Assembly (NCBI GenBank): GCA_030446745.1
Contig: JAUJMS010000006.1
Coordinates: forward strand, 85,927-147,735
DNA: 61,809 nt
Direction of reading: 5' to 3'
Source: Egibacteraceae bacterium
GTDB lineage: Bacteria > Actinomycetota > Nitriliruptoria > Euzebyales > Egibacteraceae
Below the pieces are notes generated by a model, which searched no databases, was not told where the DNA came from, and saw only the letters and a program-made list of their open reading frames with translations. Each line of letters begins with the position of its first letter. Within the stretch, counting starts at the first letter, position 1. The position numbers were made by a program, and so were the translations under genes. This document shows, piece by piece, positions 34,164 through 43,781 of the stretch.

Positions 34164-34724
34164 GTGAGGTTGGGCGCAGAGGCGGTCGGCGTGCTCGGCA
34201 TCGCCGGGGTGGTGCTCGGCGTCGTCGCGACGGTGCTCGCGGTCGTCGCCCTCGTGGGTCAGCGCCGCGTCCGCGCCGCGTACCGGGTGTTCGCCGGCGG
34301 TGACGGGGCGCGCCCCGGCGACGACGTGCTCGAGCTGCTGCGCCGCCACGTCGAGCAGGTGGCCGCGCTGCGCGACGACGTCCGCGCCACGCGGCGCTAC
34401 GGCGACGAGCTGCGCGGGCTGGTCGCCGGGTGCGTCAGCCGCGTCGCGACCGTCCGCTACGACGCCTTCGACGACATGGGCGGGCGGCTGTCCTTCTCGG
34501 CGGCGCTGCTCGACGAGCACGGCGACGGGGTCGTCGTCACGTCGATCAACGGCCGTAGCGAGACCCGGACCTACGCCAAGCCGGTCCACGGCGGCGACAG
34601 CCGTCACAACCTGTCCGACGAGGAGAGCCAGGCGATCCGCCAGGCGCTGTCGGGTCCGGCACGCGGCGAGCAGGAGGTCCGCACGCGCCGGCCGGGCGCT
34701 CGCGTCGTGCGCGACGCGTCGTGA
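34164..34724 (+). CDS. DUF4446 family membrane protein
   Basis: 186 aa from GTG 34164; an upstream in-frame start is possible. One N-terminal TM helix (about 7-30), a short coiled region (ELLRRHVEQVAALRDDVRATRRYGDELRGLV), then the DUF4446 core VATVRYDAFDDMGGRLSFSAALLDEHGDGVVVTSINGRSETRTYAKPV and NLSDEESQAIRQAL. This is a conserved Gram-positive and actinobacterial family of unknown function. A C-terminal extension of about 25 basic residues beyond the usual end runs up to the pheA remnant and may come from the junction there. Confidence 0.85.
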   Translation: MRLGAEAVGVLGIAGVVLGVVATVLAVVALVGQRRVRAAYRVFAGGDGARPGDDVLELLRRHVEQVAALRDDVRATRRYGDELRGLVAGCVSRVATVRYDAFDDMGGRLSFSAALLDEHGDGVVVTSINGRSETRTYAKPVHGGDSRHNLSDEESQAIRQALSGPARGEQEVRTRRPGARVVRDAS

Positions 34725-34726
34725 CC

Positions 34727-34884
34727 CCGGGCTGCTGCTGCGGGTGCTCGACGAGTTCGCCCTGCGCGGCGTGAACCTCAAGGTCGAGTCGCGGCCGGCG
34801 AAGCAGGCGTTGGGCGAGTACTGCATCCTGCTGGACTGCGCCGGTCACGTCGTCGACGCCCCGGCGGGCGGCGCGGCTACTTGA
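34727..34884 (+). pseudogene. pheA: ACT-domain remnant of prephenate dehydratase
   Basis: The stretch PGLLLRVLDEFALRGVNLKVESRPAKQALGEYCILLDCAGHVVDA is a clear ACT regulatory domain of the PheA type, with the GVNL...ESRP phenylalanine-binding signature. The catalytic dehydratase domain (about 180 aa) that should precede it is missing, and the C-terminus stops early (TGA 34882-34884) after Gly/Ala residues. No start codon or ribosome-binding site precedes it. It is a truncated leftover, or an assembly join between DUF4446 and the M23 gene. Confidence 0.7.
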
Positions 34885-34919
34885 CCTGGGGGCGGGGGGG
34901 ACGGATAGGCTGCGTCGTC

Positions 34920-36319
34920 ATGCCCGCGACGATGTCCTCGTCGACGGCTGTGCGGCGCAACGTCGGTCTGCTGCTGGTCGTGTCCCTCACCCTGCTCGGG
35001 TGGGGCGCTGCGCCGACGGCGGGCGCCGCGCCCGACGACGATGCGCTGCGCGGGCAGCTCGACAGCGCCGAGGAGCAACGCGGAGCGCTGTCGGCATCGC
35101 TTGACGAAGCTGCCGCGCGCGTCGGCGAGCTGCAGGCGCGGCTGGCCCAGGCGCGCGACCGCGCCGCCGCGTTGCGTGCGGAGATCGCGCAACTCGACCA
35201 TCGCAGCGGTGCGGCTCGCGACCGCATGGGCGCCCGGGTTCGCGAGCTGTACAAGGGGCAGGAGCTCGCAGAGCTCGCCGCGTTCGCCGGCGGCGCAACG
35301 GTGACCGAGCTCGCGACGCGCAGCCACTACCTCGCTGCGCTGTCGCGCGAGGAGCGCGGGCGCGCCGAGACCGCCGGGGCGTTGGCGCGCACCCTCGCGG
35401 GGCGCCGGGCGGAGCTGGCGACCGTCGAGGGCGAGCTCGAGGCGCTCGTTGCGGAGGCCGACACCGCCCGCGACGAACTCGACCGCCGCCTCGGTGACGC
35501 CGCCGAGGTCGAGGGCGACCTCCGCGCCGAGCTGGCCCGCCGCGAAGAGGAAGCTCGCCGGCTTGCTGCCGAGGCGGCGGCTGAGCGTCGCGCCGCGCAG
35601 GCGGCGGCGCGCACGGCTGCCGCCGAGGAGGCTGCCCGCCAGGCGGCCATCGCGGAGCGCGCCGAACGCCGCGCCGCCGCCGCGAGCCGGTCGGCACGGG
35701 CGGCGCGTGACGAGGTCGCGGCCGCGGTGGCGCCTCCCGCGCCGCGACCTGAACCCCAACCCGCGGCCGCGCCGGAGCGGACACGCCCGCAGCCGGCGCC
35801 CGAGCCGGCCGCGGCGCCTGAGCCCGCCGCCGCGCGCCGCCGCCCGCCGAGCCGGCACCGGCGCCGCCACGCGCGCCCGCGCCCGAACCGGCCGCAGCCG
35901 CCGCGCCTGGCGCCGGCGGCGACGGCAAGGTCTGTCCCCAGGACAACCCGCGGTCGTTCACCGACACCTACGGCCAGCCGCGCAGCGGCGGGCGCAGCCA
36001 CGCCGGCACCGACATCTTCGGCGAGCGCGGCGGTGACGTGTTCGCGATCACCGACGGCACGGTCCAGTGGACGCAGACCGGCGCGACGTCGGGGCTGTTT
36101 CTCGCGCTGCGCGGCGACGACGGGCACGACTACTGGTACATGCACCTGCAGGACTTCGTCGCCGCCGAAGGTGACCGCGTGACCGCCGGCGAGCTGATCG
36201 CGCACAACGGCGACACCGGCAACGCGCGCGGCACGACCCCGCACATCCACTTCGAGTACCACCCCGGCGGCGGGGCGCCGGTCAACCCCTATCCGCTGCT
36301 CAAGAGCGTCTGCGGCTGA
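34920..36319 (+). pseudogene. Secreted M23 endopeptidase with coiled coil (apparent single-base frameshift)
   Basis: From ATG 34920: a signal peptide (about 1-40), then a long coiled coil (LRGQLDSAEEQRGALSASLDEAA through about residue 275, Glu/Arg/Ala heptads) and a Pro/Ala linker. Near 35836-35846 the frame is lost. In the next frame the linker continues (PAEPAPAPPRAPAPEPAAAAAPG) into GRSHAGTDIFGERGGDVFAITDG, YWYMHLQDF and HIHFEYHPGG, the M23 zinc ligands (HxxxD and HxH). This is the PcsB/EnvC-like architecture of cell-separation hydrolases or their activators. One missing base restores about 466 aa. Confidence 0.85.
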
Positions 36320-36424
36320 CCGACCGACGCGGCGTCCGGGCAAGTTCCGACGGGAGGCAGGGATCGCCGGGTCCGCCGGCGAAGTCCCCACCCCAAGCCG
36401 CTCTCTTGTTCGGAAGACCTGTCG

Positions 36425-37106
36425 ATGCGCAAGCTCTTGCTGCTCGCCGTTGCTGCCGTGCGCCGGTGCGAAGTTGCCCTGCAGCGGAAGGACGCGACGC
36501 GGAACGGCGTCACCGCGTCTCCGTCGCCGGCAAGGCCGCCGGCGAGGCGTCGGCGGCGTCGCCGGCCGACACGCGGTCGCTGTTCTTCCTCGGCGGCGAC
36601 CCGGGTCAGGCCTCGATGGTCCACAGCTACCTGCCAGGGACCACCGACACCGTCCCGTTCCGCGGGAGGCTGTCGCCGGACCGCCCCACCGGCGGGGTGC
36701 CGAACCGGTACCCGCGGCCGGTCGCCGGCTTCAACACCTTCGAGAACCCGTTCCTGCCCCACTTCCGGGTGACCTTCGCCGAGCCGCGCAGCTTCGCCGG
36801 CGACGCGAGCGCGCTGGTGTGGGTGTCGTCGCCGACGCTGAAGGACGGCGGCGAGCTGTTCGTCGAGCTGTTCGCCGACGGCGGCCCGGTCGGCAGCGTC
36901 AAGGTGCCAGAGGCGCAGGTCGGCGAGAACCCGACCCGCTGGCGGTGACCTTCCCCGACGTGGTCATCGACGAGGCGACCACGCTGACCTTCCAGCTCGG
37001 CACCGTCCCGGCGGTGTCAAGCGCCGGCAACGGCAAGACCGCCGACGCCCTGTTCACCGTCCACTACGGCAGCGTCCAGTACCCATCGCGCGTCGCGCTC
37101 CCGTAA
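36425..37106 (+). pseudogene. Secreted protein of unknown function, two apparent frameshifts
   Basis: A start at ATG 36425 gives a short signal-like N-terminus (MRKLLLLAVAAV). The main body lies in a second frame (from about 36530): PADTRSLFFLGGDPGQASMVHSYLPGTTDTVPF, FNTFENPFLPHFRVTF and LVWVSSPTLKDGGELFVELFADGGPVGSV. The end lies in a third: VTFPDVVIDEATTLTFQLGTVPAVSSAGNGKTADALFTVHYGSVQYPSRVALP. Adding one G at 36941-36942 joins the last two exactly (TRW-AVTF). It is probably a secreted beta-sandwich protein. I do not recognise a family. Confidence 0.65.
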
Positions 37107-37133
37107 ACAATCGGGGGCGGTAGCCTGCCGCCC

Positions 37134-38428
37134 GTGCCGGCCCTGACGCATCGCGCGTTGCTGGCGGTCGTGGCGGCCATCGCGGTCGGGGCGGTCGCCG
37201 GGATGGTGCTGCTGTGGCCGACCGGGCGACGCCCCGCGCCGCCGGCGGCCATGGAGACCACCGCGCTGGTCGACGCGACCCTGACCGCCGTGGCCGAGGT
37301 GGCCGGCGGCGACCCGGGCGGTCTGGTGCCCGGCGCCACGGCGGTCGACGTCACCGCCCGCATCGACGCGACGGGCGAGGTCGTGCGGTTCGAGACGACC
37401 GACGACACCGGCGCGACCTACCGCGCCGGTCAGCGGGTGCGCCTTTCGCGGATCGACCAGCCCGGCCTGCCGCCGACATACTTCATCAGCGACTTCCGTC
37501 GGTCCGCGCCCTTGACCGTCCTCGTCGCGCTGTTCGTGACCGCGGTGCTGGCGCTCGGTCGGTGGCAGGGCGTTCGCGCGCTGCTCGGCTTGGCGCTGAC
37601 CTTCGGCGTCATCGTGACGTTCATCGTGCCGGCGGTGCTCAACGGGGCGGAGCCGCTCGCCGTCGCTGTGGTCGGGTCGCTGGCGATCGTCATCGTGACG
37701 CTCTATCTGGCGCACGGGTTCGCTCCCAAGACGACCGCGGCGGTCGTCGGCACGACGCTGGCCTGGTCGTCACCGGCCTGCTCGCCGTCGCGTTCGTCGG
37801 CGCGGCGAGCCTCACCGGCTTCACGTCCGAGGAGGCGCGCCTGGCCAATCTCCAAGTTGGCGGACTCTCGCTGCGTGGTCTATTGCTGGCAGGAATTGTC
37901 ATCGGCGGGCTCGGTGTGCTCGACGATGTCACCACGTCCCAAGCATCGACGGTCTTCGCGCTGCGGCGGGCCAACCCGGCGGCTGGTGTGGGCGACCTCA
38001 CCCGGCAGGCGCTCGTGGTCGGCCGCGACCACATCGCCGCCACCGTGAACACCCTGTTCCTCGCCTACGCGGGCGCCTCGCTGCCGCTGCTCATCCTGTT
38101 CGCCACAGGCATCGACCCGTTCGGCACCATCGTGACGTCGGAGGTCGTCGCCGTCGAGGTGGTGCGGACCCTCGTGGGGTCGGTCGGACTCATCGCCGCG
38201 GTGCCGCTGACGACCGCCCTAGCCGCGGCGCTCGCCGCTCGCCCGCCCGCCCGCTCTGACGGCCCGGCGGGGAGAGCACGCTCCGCGTTCGGCTTCCCGG
38301 ATCTCATGACACTGCGTTCGTCGACCTGCTCGGCTGACCGAAAGACGCCACGTCCGGCGGTACAGGTCAGAGGTGCGACTGACGGCGGTCCGGAAAAAAC
38401 GACGGCAGATACGTCACCCGCTGACTAG
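37134..38428 (+). pseudogene. YibE/F family membrane protein (apparent single-base frameshift)
   Basis: N-terminal frame from GTG 37134: one TM helix, an outside beta domain (about 40-115, with RAGQRVRLSRI and TYFISDFRR), then RSAPLTVLVALFVTAVLALGRWQGVRALLGLALTFGVIVTFIVPAVLNGAEPL. The frame is lost near 37763. The next frame continues LVVTGLLAVAFVGAASLTGFTSEEARL, LLLAGIVIGGLGVLDDVTTSQASTVFALRRANP and NTLFLAYAGASLPLLILF, the YibE/F signature. Restoring one base gives a normal protein. The basic tail after about 38250 is unusually long and may hide a second indel near the true stop. Function of the family is not known. Confidence 0.85.
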
Positions 38429-38519
38429 TCCATCGTTATCACCTAGACGTCGCAGCTGCCGCTGCGCGACCGCCTGCGCACTCCCCGCCCGGCGTGCGCC
38501 TCGAAGGAGCTCTTGCTTC

Positions 38520-40819
38520 ATGCGTCGTTTGACTCGTACCGCAATGGTGACCGTGCTTGCTCTCACCGTGGTGGCCTTGGCACTGGCCGCCGTCCCCGCC
38601 GCATCATTGAACGTCCTCGGCGACCCGTATGCCGAGTTCACCCCGAAGCTGGTGACGGTCCACATCGGGACCGCGCCGACAAGGCGCAGCTGGCGCAGAT
38701 GGGCCTGGACCTCACCGAGCACGCCGGCCACGACTACGTCGAGGTCGTGCTGCACTCGGCGGCCGACGAGACGGCGCTGCGCACCGCGGGCTTCACGTGG
38801 GACGTGCGGATCGCCGACATGCTCGCGCGTGAGCTGGAGCGGATCGAGCTGGACAAGGCGTTCGCCGCCGCGAATCGGTCACGGCGATGCCGTCGCAGCG
38901 TAACGGCTACCGCGTGCTGTCCGACTTCGGCAAAGAGATCGACGCGCTGGCCGCCGAGTACCCCGGCCTGGCCAAGCGCATCTCGATCGGCAAGTCCGTC
39001 GAGGGCCGCGACCTGACCGGCATCGAGATCGGCGTCGGCGTCGACAAGCCCGAGGACGGGCGCCCTGTCTTCCTGATGTTCGGTGCCCACCACGCCCGCG
39101 AGTGGCCCTCCGCCGAGCTGCCCATGGAGTTCGCACACGACCTGCTCAACAGCTACGCCGCCGGCGACCAGCGCGTGGTTGACCTGCTGACCCGTGGCCG
39201 CGCGATCATCGTGCCCGTCTCCAACCCCGACGGCTACGACGCCTCCCGCACCTCTGGCTCCCTCGTGGACCTGCGTGAGGCGGGACAACGGCGGCCTCGT
39301 CTCGATCCTGGGCACCCCCGGCAACGCCTACAAGCGGAAGAACTGCCGGTACATCGACGGCGAGACTCAGCCGGCCGGTACCTGCGTTCTCGTGCCGTCA
39401 CCCGGTGGCTTCGGCTTCGGCGTCGACCTCAACCGCAACTACGGCGCGCTGTGGGGCGGTCCGGGCACCTCCGACAACCCGGCCTCGCCGGTCTACCGCG
39501 GCCCGGCACCGTTCTCCGAGCCGGAGACCCAGGCGATCCGCAACCTCATCTCGACCCGCCAGGTCACGACGCTCATCACCAACCACACCTTCTCCAACCT
39601 CATCCTGCGCCCGGTCGGCGTCAAGCCGTCGACCATCGCGCCGGACGGCGACCCGGTCGGCTTCGCGCCGGACGAGTGCTTCACCACCGCCGACGGTCAC
39701 GACAACGGCATGCAGGCCCTCGGCGAGCGGATGGCCGCGCAGACCGGCTACAGCAACCAGTTCGGCTGGGAGCTGTACGACACCACCGGCACCACCGAGG
39801 ACTACGGCTACAACGCCACCGGTGGCTACGGCTACACCTTCGAGATCGGGCCGAACGAGTTCCACCCGCCGTTCGAGCAGGTCGTCAACGAGTACACCGG
39901 CAATAACGCCGCCGCTCAGAAGGTGACCCCCGAGAACGCCGACAAGCTGACGACGAAGGCCGCCGACGAGTGCGGCGGCAGCGCCCACCAGCACGATCAG
40001 GTCGGTGGCGGCAACCGGGAGGCCTTCCTCCTCGCGTTCGAGAACGCCGTCGACGCCGGCACCCACTCGGTGATCACCGGTACCGCCCCGGCCGGCGCCA
40101 CCCTGACCCTCGAGCGCACCGGCGTGTTCCCGCGGTGGGACCGCTCGCTGGTCGCCGACACCGTCGCCACCGCGATGACGGTCGGGCAGGACGGCGCGTT
40201 CCAGTACCACGCCAACCCATCGACGCGCCCGTTCGTGCAGTCGCGGAAGGTCGCCGTACTCGGCGACCCCAAGGAAAGCATGAGCAGGTCGGGCAGCACG
40301 CCGCCGTTCTCGAGCCAGGACACCCCCTTCACCGTGACGGAGCCGGCCGACGTCCTCAAGGCGACGATCCGGGTGACGACGCCCACCGCCGCGGAGACCA
40401 TCAAAAACTACGACCTGTTCCTGCTCGACCCCAATTCGTCCTGTAAGCCGGGGCCTGGATGCGAGGGCGGCAAGGTGATCCTCGCCGAGGCCCGCGAGTG
40501 GGCGGTGGCGAAGACCCTCACCTGGACCGGCCCCGACGGCAACGGCGTGCCCGCCGGCAACTACACGCTGCGCGCACGCAACTCCGTGGCGCTGGGCATG
40601 GCCTACGAGCTCGAGGCTTCGACGCGCGACGTCGTCCGCACCAGCACCGCGGACGGCGAGGAGCGGTGGACGCTGACCTGCACCACGGCGAAGGGGAAGA
40701 CCCAGTCCCTCGAGGTCCTGGTCGACCGCGGCCAGCAGGTCGATGCCGGGGCGCTGTGCGGCGCCGGTGAGACGACGTCCCCCAAGGGTGACAAGAAGCC
40801 CAAGAAGCCGAAGAAGTAG
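38520..40819 (+). pseudogene. Secreted M14 zinc carboxypeptidase (three apparent single-base frameshifts)
   Basis: ATG 38520 follows AAGGAG and opens with a signal peptide (MRRLTRTAMVTVLALTVVALALAAVPAAS). The frame changes at about 38668 (GGG), 38877 (CGG) and 39284 (GGCGGG); one extra G or C at each place gives a continuous protein of about 766 aa. M14 features: FGAHHAREWPSAE (His and Glu zinc ligands), NPDGYD, VDLNRNYGALWGG (substrate Arg/Asn), the third-ligand region ITNHTFSNLILRP, and FEIGPNEFHPPF with the catalytic Glu. The C-terminal ~300 residues are beta-rich, with pre-peptidase-like strands, ending in a basic KKPKKPKK tail. It removes C-terminal residues from extracellular peptides. 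Confidence 0.85.
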
Positions 40820-40836
40820 CGGCTGCCTGGTTCATC

Positions 40837-40869
40837 GCGGCTGCCGGTGGCGTGTTCACCGGCAGCCGC
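40837..40869 (+). terminator. 13-bp perfect hairpin terminator after the M14 gene
   Basis: GCGGCTGCCGGTG (40837-40849) pairs fully with CACCGGCAGCCGC (40857-40869), loop of 7 nt, followed by TTTG. It starts 17 bp after the stop codon of the carboxypeptidase. Confidence 0.85.
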
Positions 40870-40919
40870 TTTGCGTCGACGTTTGCTGGTCTGGGACAGT
40901 GCCGCGGTCAGTCGCGGAG

Positions 40920-41068
40920 CAGCTCTCCCGCCGCGCGCCGAGCCTCGACACCTGCACGAATCTGATGGTCGCATACGAGGCCGCCGACGGCGGCGAGCGC
41001 TGGGTCGCGCGCTACGCCACGGGCCCGACCGACAACGCCGACGGCGTTGGAGTGGCGGTGAGCCCGCC
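40920..41068 (+). pseudogene. Isolated beta-propeller repeat fragment
   Basis: A single coding-like stretch reads LMVAYEAADGGERWVARYATGPTDNADGVGVAVSPP, resembling one blade of a PQQ/quinoprotein-type propeller (AYDAxTGxxxWVARY...AVSP). It has no start codon, and the frame loses protein character at about 41068, where an unrelated minus-strand fragment begins. Confidence 0.4.
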
Positions 41069-41478
41069 TCGAGGTGTGGCTGCCCGGCCACGCCCGAGCG
41101 CAGACACGCCAGCTGCCGGTCCACGTCCACCGGCCGCTCCACGTAGCTGGGCGCCCCCAACCGGCCGTGACCGTGCGCCAGCGCGTCGCCGAAGCCCATC
41201 CCGTGATGCGCGCCAGCGACGCCGACGACCTCGTGGGCGCGACCGCCGGCGGCGAGGTAGGCATCGAGCGCCACCTGCAGCTCCGGATGCTCGAACGGCG
41301 CCAGCCGCGCGCTGGTGACCGGCGCGTCGGACGGGTCAGCGCCCAGATGCTCACGCAGCCGGAGCGCCAGCGCGGACTCGCGTTCCGACGCTTGCTCCAC
41401 GACCTGCCGCAGGAAGCGGGCGAACAGCGCCCCGAACTCCTCCACCGACTCGTCCCACGCACGTCCCTCCTGCGCGGC
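41069..41478 (-). pseudogene. N-terminal fragment of an AAA-type ATPase
   Basis: On the minus strand from about 41478: VEEFGALFARFLRQVVEQASERESALALRLREHLGADPSDAPVTSARLAPFEHPELQVALDAYLAAGGRAHEVVGVAG, then GFGDALAHG and PSYVERPVDVDRQLACLRSG. This matches the N-terminal domain that precedes the ATPase module in a group of actinobacterial AAA proteins. The Walker motifs and everything after are missing. The rest of the 40870-41586 spacer shows no gene. Confidence 0.4.
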
Positions 41479-41586
41479 GCCGAAGGAGAAAGTATGGACG
41501 GTTTGGGTCGGCTAATATGCGGCAATCGGCCGGGCTACTGGGTGGGCTCCGCGGCGGGCGCACGCAAAAACGTAGAAGGAGTGGCC

Positions 41587-42690
41587 ATGAGGGTGCGCGC
41601 GTTGGGGTGCCTGCTCACGATGCTGTTCGTGCTGCCGACGGCGGCGGCCGCCGCGACCGGCGAGCGGGCACCGGTGTCGGGGGTCACCTTCTCCGAGTAC
41701 CGGCTGGCCGACGCGACGATGGAACAGCTGCGCGGTGAGTGGCTTGACGAGATCGTCGCGAGCAACCCGCCGGGCACGTGGGCGCCGCTGAAGGTCGAGT
41801 TGCTCGACGACCAGCTGGCCCGCATGGGCCTGCCGCCGGCGCAGGTGCTGCGGTCGCGCAGCTACGCGCAGCCGACGATGGTCGACCGGGCGGGCAACGC
41901 GGAGGTCGTGGACCTGCCGGCGTTGGCGACGTTCGCCGGGACGGGGTACTTCGGGATCCGGCCGGGGGCGTGGGTGCTGCTGCTCAGCGACGGTGGGATC
42001 GGCTGGTGCAGCCTCGCCCACGTCTACGGCTCGCCGGGGTCGTACAAGATCAGCACCGCCGGCCACTGCGGCAAGACCGGCGACACCGCGACGATGATCG
42101 CCGCATTCGGCAACCGGGCCGGTGTGCTGAACCCGGTGCTGCTCGACATCGGCAAGTTCTCGACGTCGAACGACGGCGGGTTGGGCAAGGACTGGGCGCT
42201 GATCGACGTCGACGCCGCCTACCAACACCTCGTCACCCCCACGATGGCGTTCTGGGGCGGACCGCGCGGCATGTTCACCGCGACGGGTGCCGTGGCTGCG
42301 GTCACCTTCCCGTCCAAGGGCATCGTGCCGACCGTGTCGGTCAATCCGAACCCGTTCCTGGCCCAGCAGATCGTGCACTACGGCCACGGCACCGGCGTCG
42401 GTGCCGGCGGCACCCCTCGCTCCGCCACCGCGCTGGCGTGGGGGACGACGCACTTCATGTTCTTTGGGGCGATCTCGCCGGGTGACTCAGGCTCGGGCTC
42501 GAACACGCTCGGCGGGGACGGCGTCGGCGCGGTGATGGAGGCGGCCGGGATCAACACCCACCTCTACGTCGACCCGCTGATGCGCAAGGGGCTGGGGATC
42601 ATGGGCGGCACCCGCGCGACGACGGTTCGCGGCACGCTTGCCAACGGCCAGCTCGTCGGGTACCCGGCGCCGGCGCCGATCCTGCCGTAG
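41587..42690 (+). CDS. Secreted trypsin-like (S1) serine protease
   Basis: 367 aa from ATG 41587, preceded by GAAGGAG. The signal peptide is residues 1-23. A helical propeptide-like region (about 30-100) precedes the catalytic domain. The triad is visible: His160 in STAGHCGKTG, Asp207 in WALIDVD, and Ser301 in the GDSGSGS motif. Cys141 and Cys161 may form the usual disulfide around the catalytic His. It is an extracellular protease. Gly/Thr-rich loops (GHGTGVGAGGTP) are in places where substrate-pocket strands are expected. Free-standing gene, followed by a set of tandem repeats. Confidence 0.85.
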   Translation: MRVRALGCLLTMLFVLPTAAAAATGERAPVSGVTFSEYRLADATMEQLRGEWLDEIVASNPPGTWAPLKVELLDDQLARMGLPPAQVLRSRSYAQPTMVDRAGNAEVVDLPALATFAGTGYFGIRPGAWVLLLSDGGIGWCSLAHVYGSPGSYKISTAGHCGKTGDTATMIAAFGNRAGVLNPVLLDIGKFSTSNDGGLGKDWALIDVDAAYQHLVTPTMAFWGGPRGMFTATGAVAAVTFPSKGIVPTVSVNPNPFLAQQIVHYGHGTGVGAGGTPRSATALAWGTTHFMFFGAISPGDSGSGSNTLGGDGVGAVMEAAGINTHLYVDPLMRKGLGIMGGTRATTVRGTLANGQLVGYPAPAPILP

Positions 42691-42753
42691 GCCCGAGTCA
42701 CCTCCTCGGGGGCGGGTCACCCCGCCTCGGGCGCGGGTCACCCGCCTCGGCAA
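42691..42753. repeat. Three tandem ~20-bp repeats with internal dyad symmetry
   Basis: Three consecutive units, each ending in CCTCGG, start directly behind the S1 protease stop: one with GAGTCACCTC, one with GGCGGGTCACCCCGCC and one with GCGGGTCACCCGC. Each of the last two is a near-palindrome around GTCAC. They could act together as a terminator or be a small variable repeat. Confidence 0.6.
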
Positions 42754-43206
42754 CTACCCCTGCGGGCGGTGCTCCGTGCGGGTCGACCAGCCGCTGGTGT
42801 CCCGGTGCGACCCTCCGCGCGCGCTGTCCGCGCCGGACACGAGGCCCACCGTCCAGGTGTAGTCGGCTTCGTACTCGAACGAGCCGCTCCTTTCGCCCTC
42901 CGTGACCGTGAAGAACTCGGAGTGCACCGCGAGGTCGTAGCGCAACAGGTCAGGGATGCCGTGACCGTCGACGTCCGTGCCAAGCGGGAAGGCGAGCCCC
43001 CCTCCGCGTCGTAGGACTGCCGCCATAGCTCCCTCCCGTCGCTCCCGCGCAGCGCGCGCCCGGCTCGCTAGCCGACGCATATCCGGCATGTGGATCAATG
43101 GTGGCCAGAAGTTCAGTGGCTGGTCGTGCGCAGCCGCTTACTCTGTTCGCAGCCACGCCAACCGTTGCGGCTCAGGCCGCCAGTATTGAGCCGGGGGTTC
43201 TTCCAC
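42754..43206. other. Spacer without a convincing gene
   Basis: A minus-strand frame here (42754-43098) contains LGTDVDGHGIPDLLRYDLAVHSEFFTVTEGERSGSFEYEADYTWTVGLVSG. This looks protein-like and may be a fragment of a larger secreted protein, but there is no supported start and no recognised family. Nothing else is seen apart from the inverted repeat at 43168-43193. Confidence 0.4.
43168..43193. promoter_or_regulatory. 7-bp inverted repeat before the helical secreted protein gene
   Basis: CGGCTCA (43168-43174) and TGAGCCG (43187-43193), 12 bp apart, end 13 nt before the start codon at 43207. It could be an operator or a leader hairpin overlapping the ribosome-binding region. Sequence symmetry only. 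Confidence 0.35.
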
Positions 43207-43722
43207 ATGCGCATCAAGTCGTTAGTCGCATCTGTTGCCGTCGCAGCGGCATTCGTGCCGGGGACCGCTCCCGTTGCTGCCGCAGCAGAGCCGTGTCTTT
43301 CCGGTGCGGAGGTGCGGGCCCAGGTTGAGGCACTGGCCGAAAGCCTCCGCGATGATGTCAGGTCCGACCGTGCTCGCGCGGCGACGAAGGCTGCGCTTGT
43401 CGAGAGCATGCGGACCTACCGTGGCCAGCGTGCTGACACTGCCGAGGAGCGACGGGCGCTGGGCGAGGAAATCTCGACGCTGACAAGGCGGCAGGCAGAC
43501 AGCGAGAACCGCGTCGAAGGTCGCGCTCTCGCCGCGCAGATTCTCGCCCTGACGGAACAGCGGGAGAGGGGTCGCTTCACCGCCGAGGAGCGCGAGGAAC
43601 TCCGTGACTCTCTGCGGGGGCTGCGTCGGGCTGTCGTTGCGCGCACCAGCAACGAGGCCGAGGGCCAGGAGGTCGCCGATGCCTTCAAGGCCCTGCACGC
43701 GCAGTTCACGTGCACCCCGTGA
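43207..43722 (+). CDS. Secreted all-helical protein of unknown function
   Basis: 171 aa from ATG 43207. The signal peptide is about 1-27 (MRIKSLVASVAVAAAFVPGTAPVAAAAEP cut near AAA). The mature part is almost entirely charged helix with Glu/Arg-rich heptads (EVRAQVEALAESLRDDVRSDRARAATKAALVESM and so on). It carries one Cys near the start (PCLSGAEV) and one at the very end (FTCTP), which could clip the helices together. Base composition is visibly less GC-rich than the neighbours. A good terminator follows at 43749. No family recognised. Confidence 0.75.
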   Translation: MRIKSLVASVAVAAAFVPGTAPVAAAAEPCLSGAEVRAQVEALAESLRDDVRSDRARAATKAALVESMRTYRGQRADTAEERRALGEEISTLTRRQADSENRVEGRALAAQILALTEQRERGRFTAEEREELRDSLRGLRRAVVARTSNEAEGQEVADAFKALHAQFTCTP

Positions 43723-43748
43723 TCGTGTAACCGCACTCGAACACAAGT

Positions 43749-43781
43749 CGCACCCCGTTCGCTTACGAGCGACGGGGTGCG
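43749..43781 (+). terminator. Rho-independent terminator after the helical secreted protein
   Basis: CGCACCCCG (43749-43757) pairs with CGGGGTGCG (43773-43781); TCGCT/AGCGA extends the stem inside around a TACG loop. It is followed by TTTGTGTGTG. Located 27 bp after the stop codon. Confidence 0.82.
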
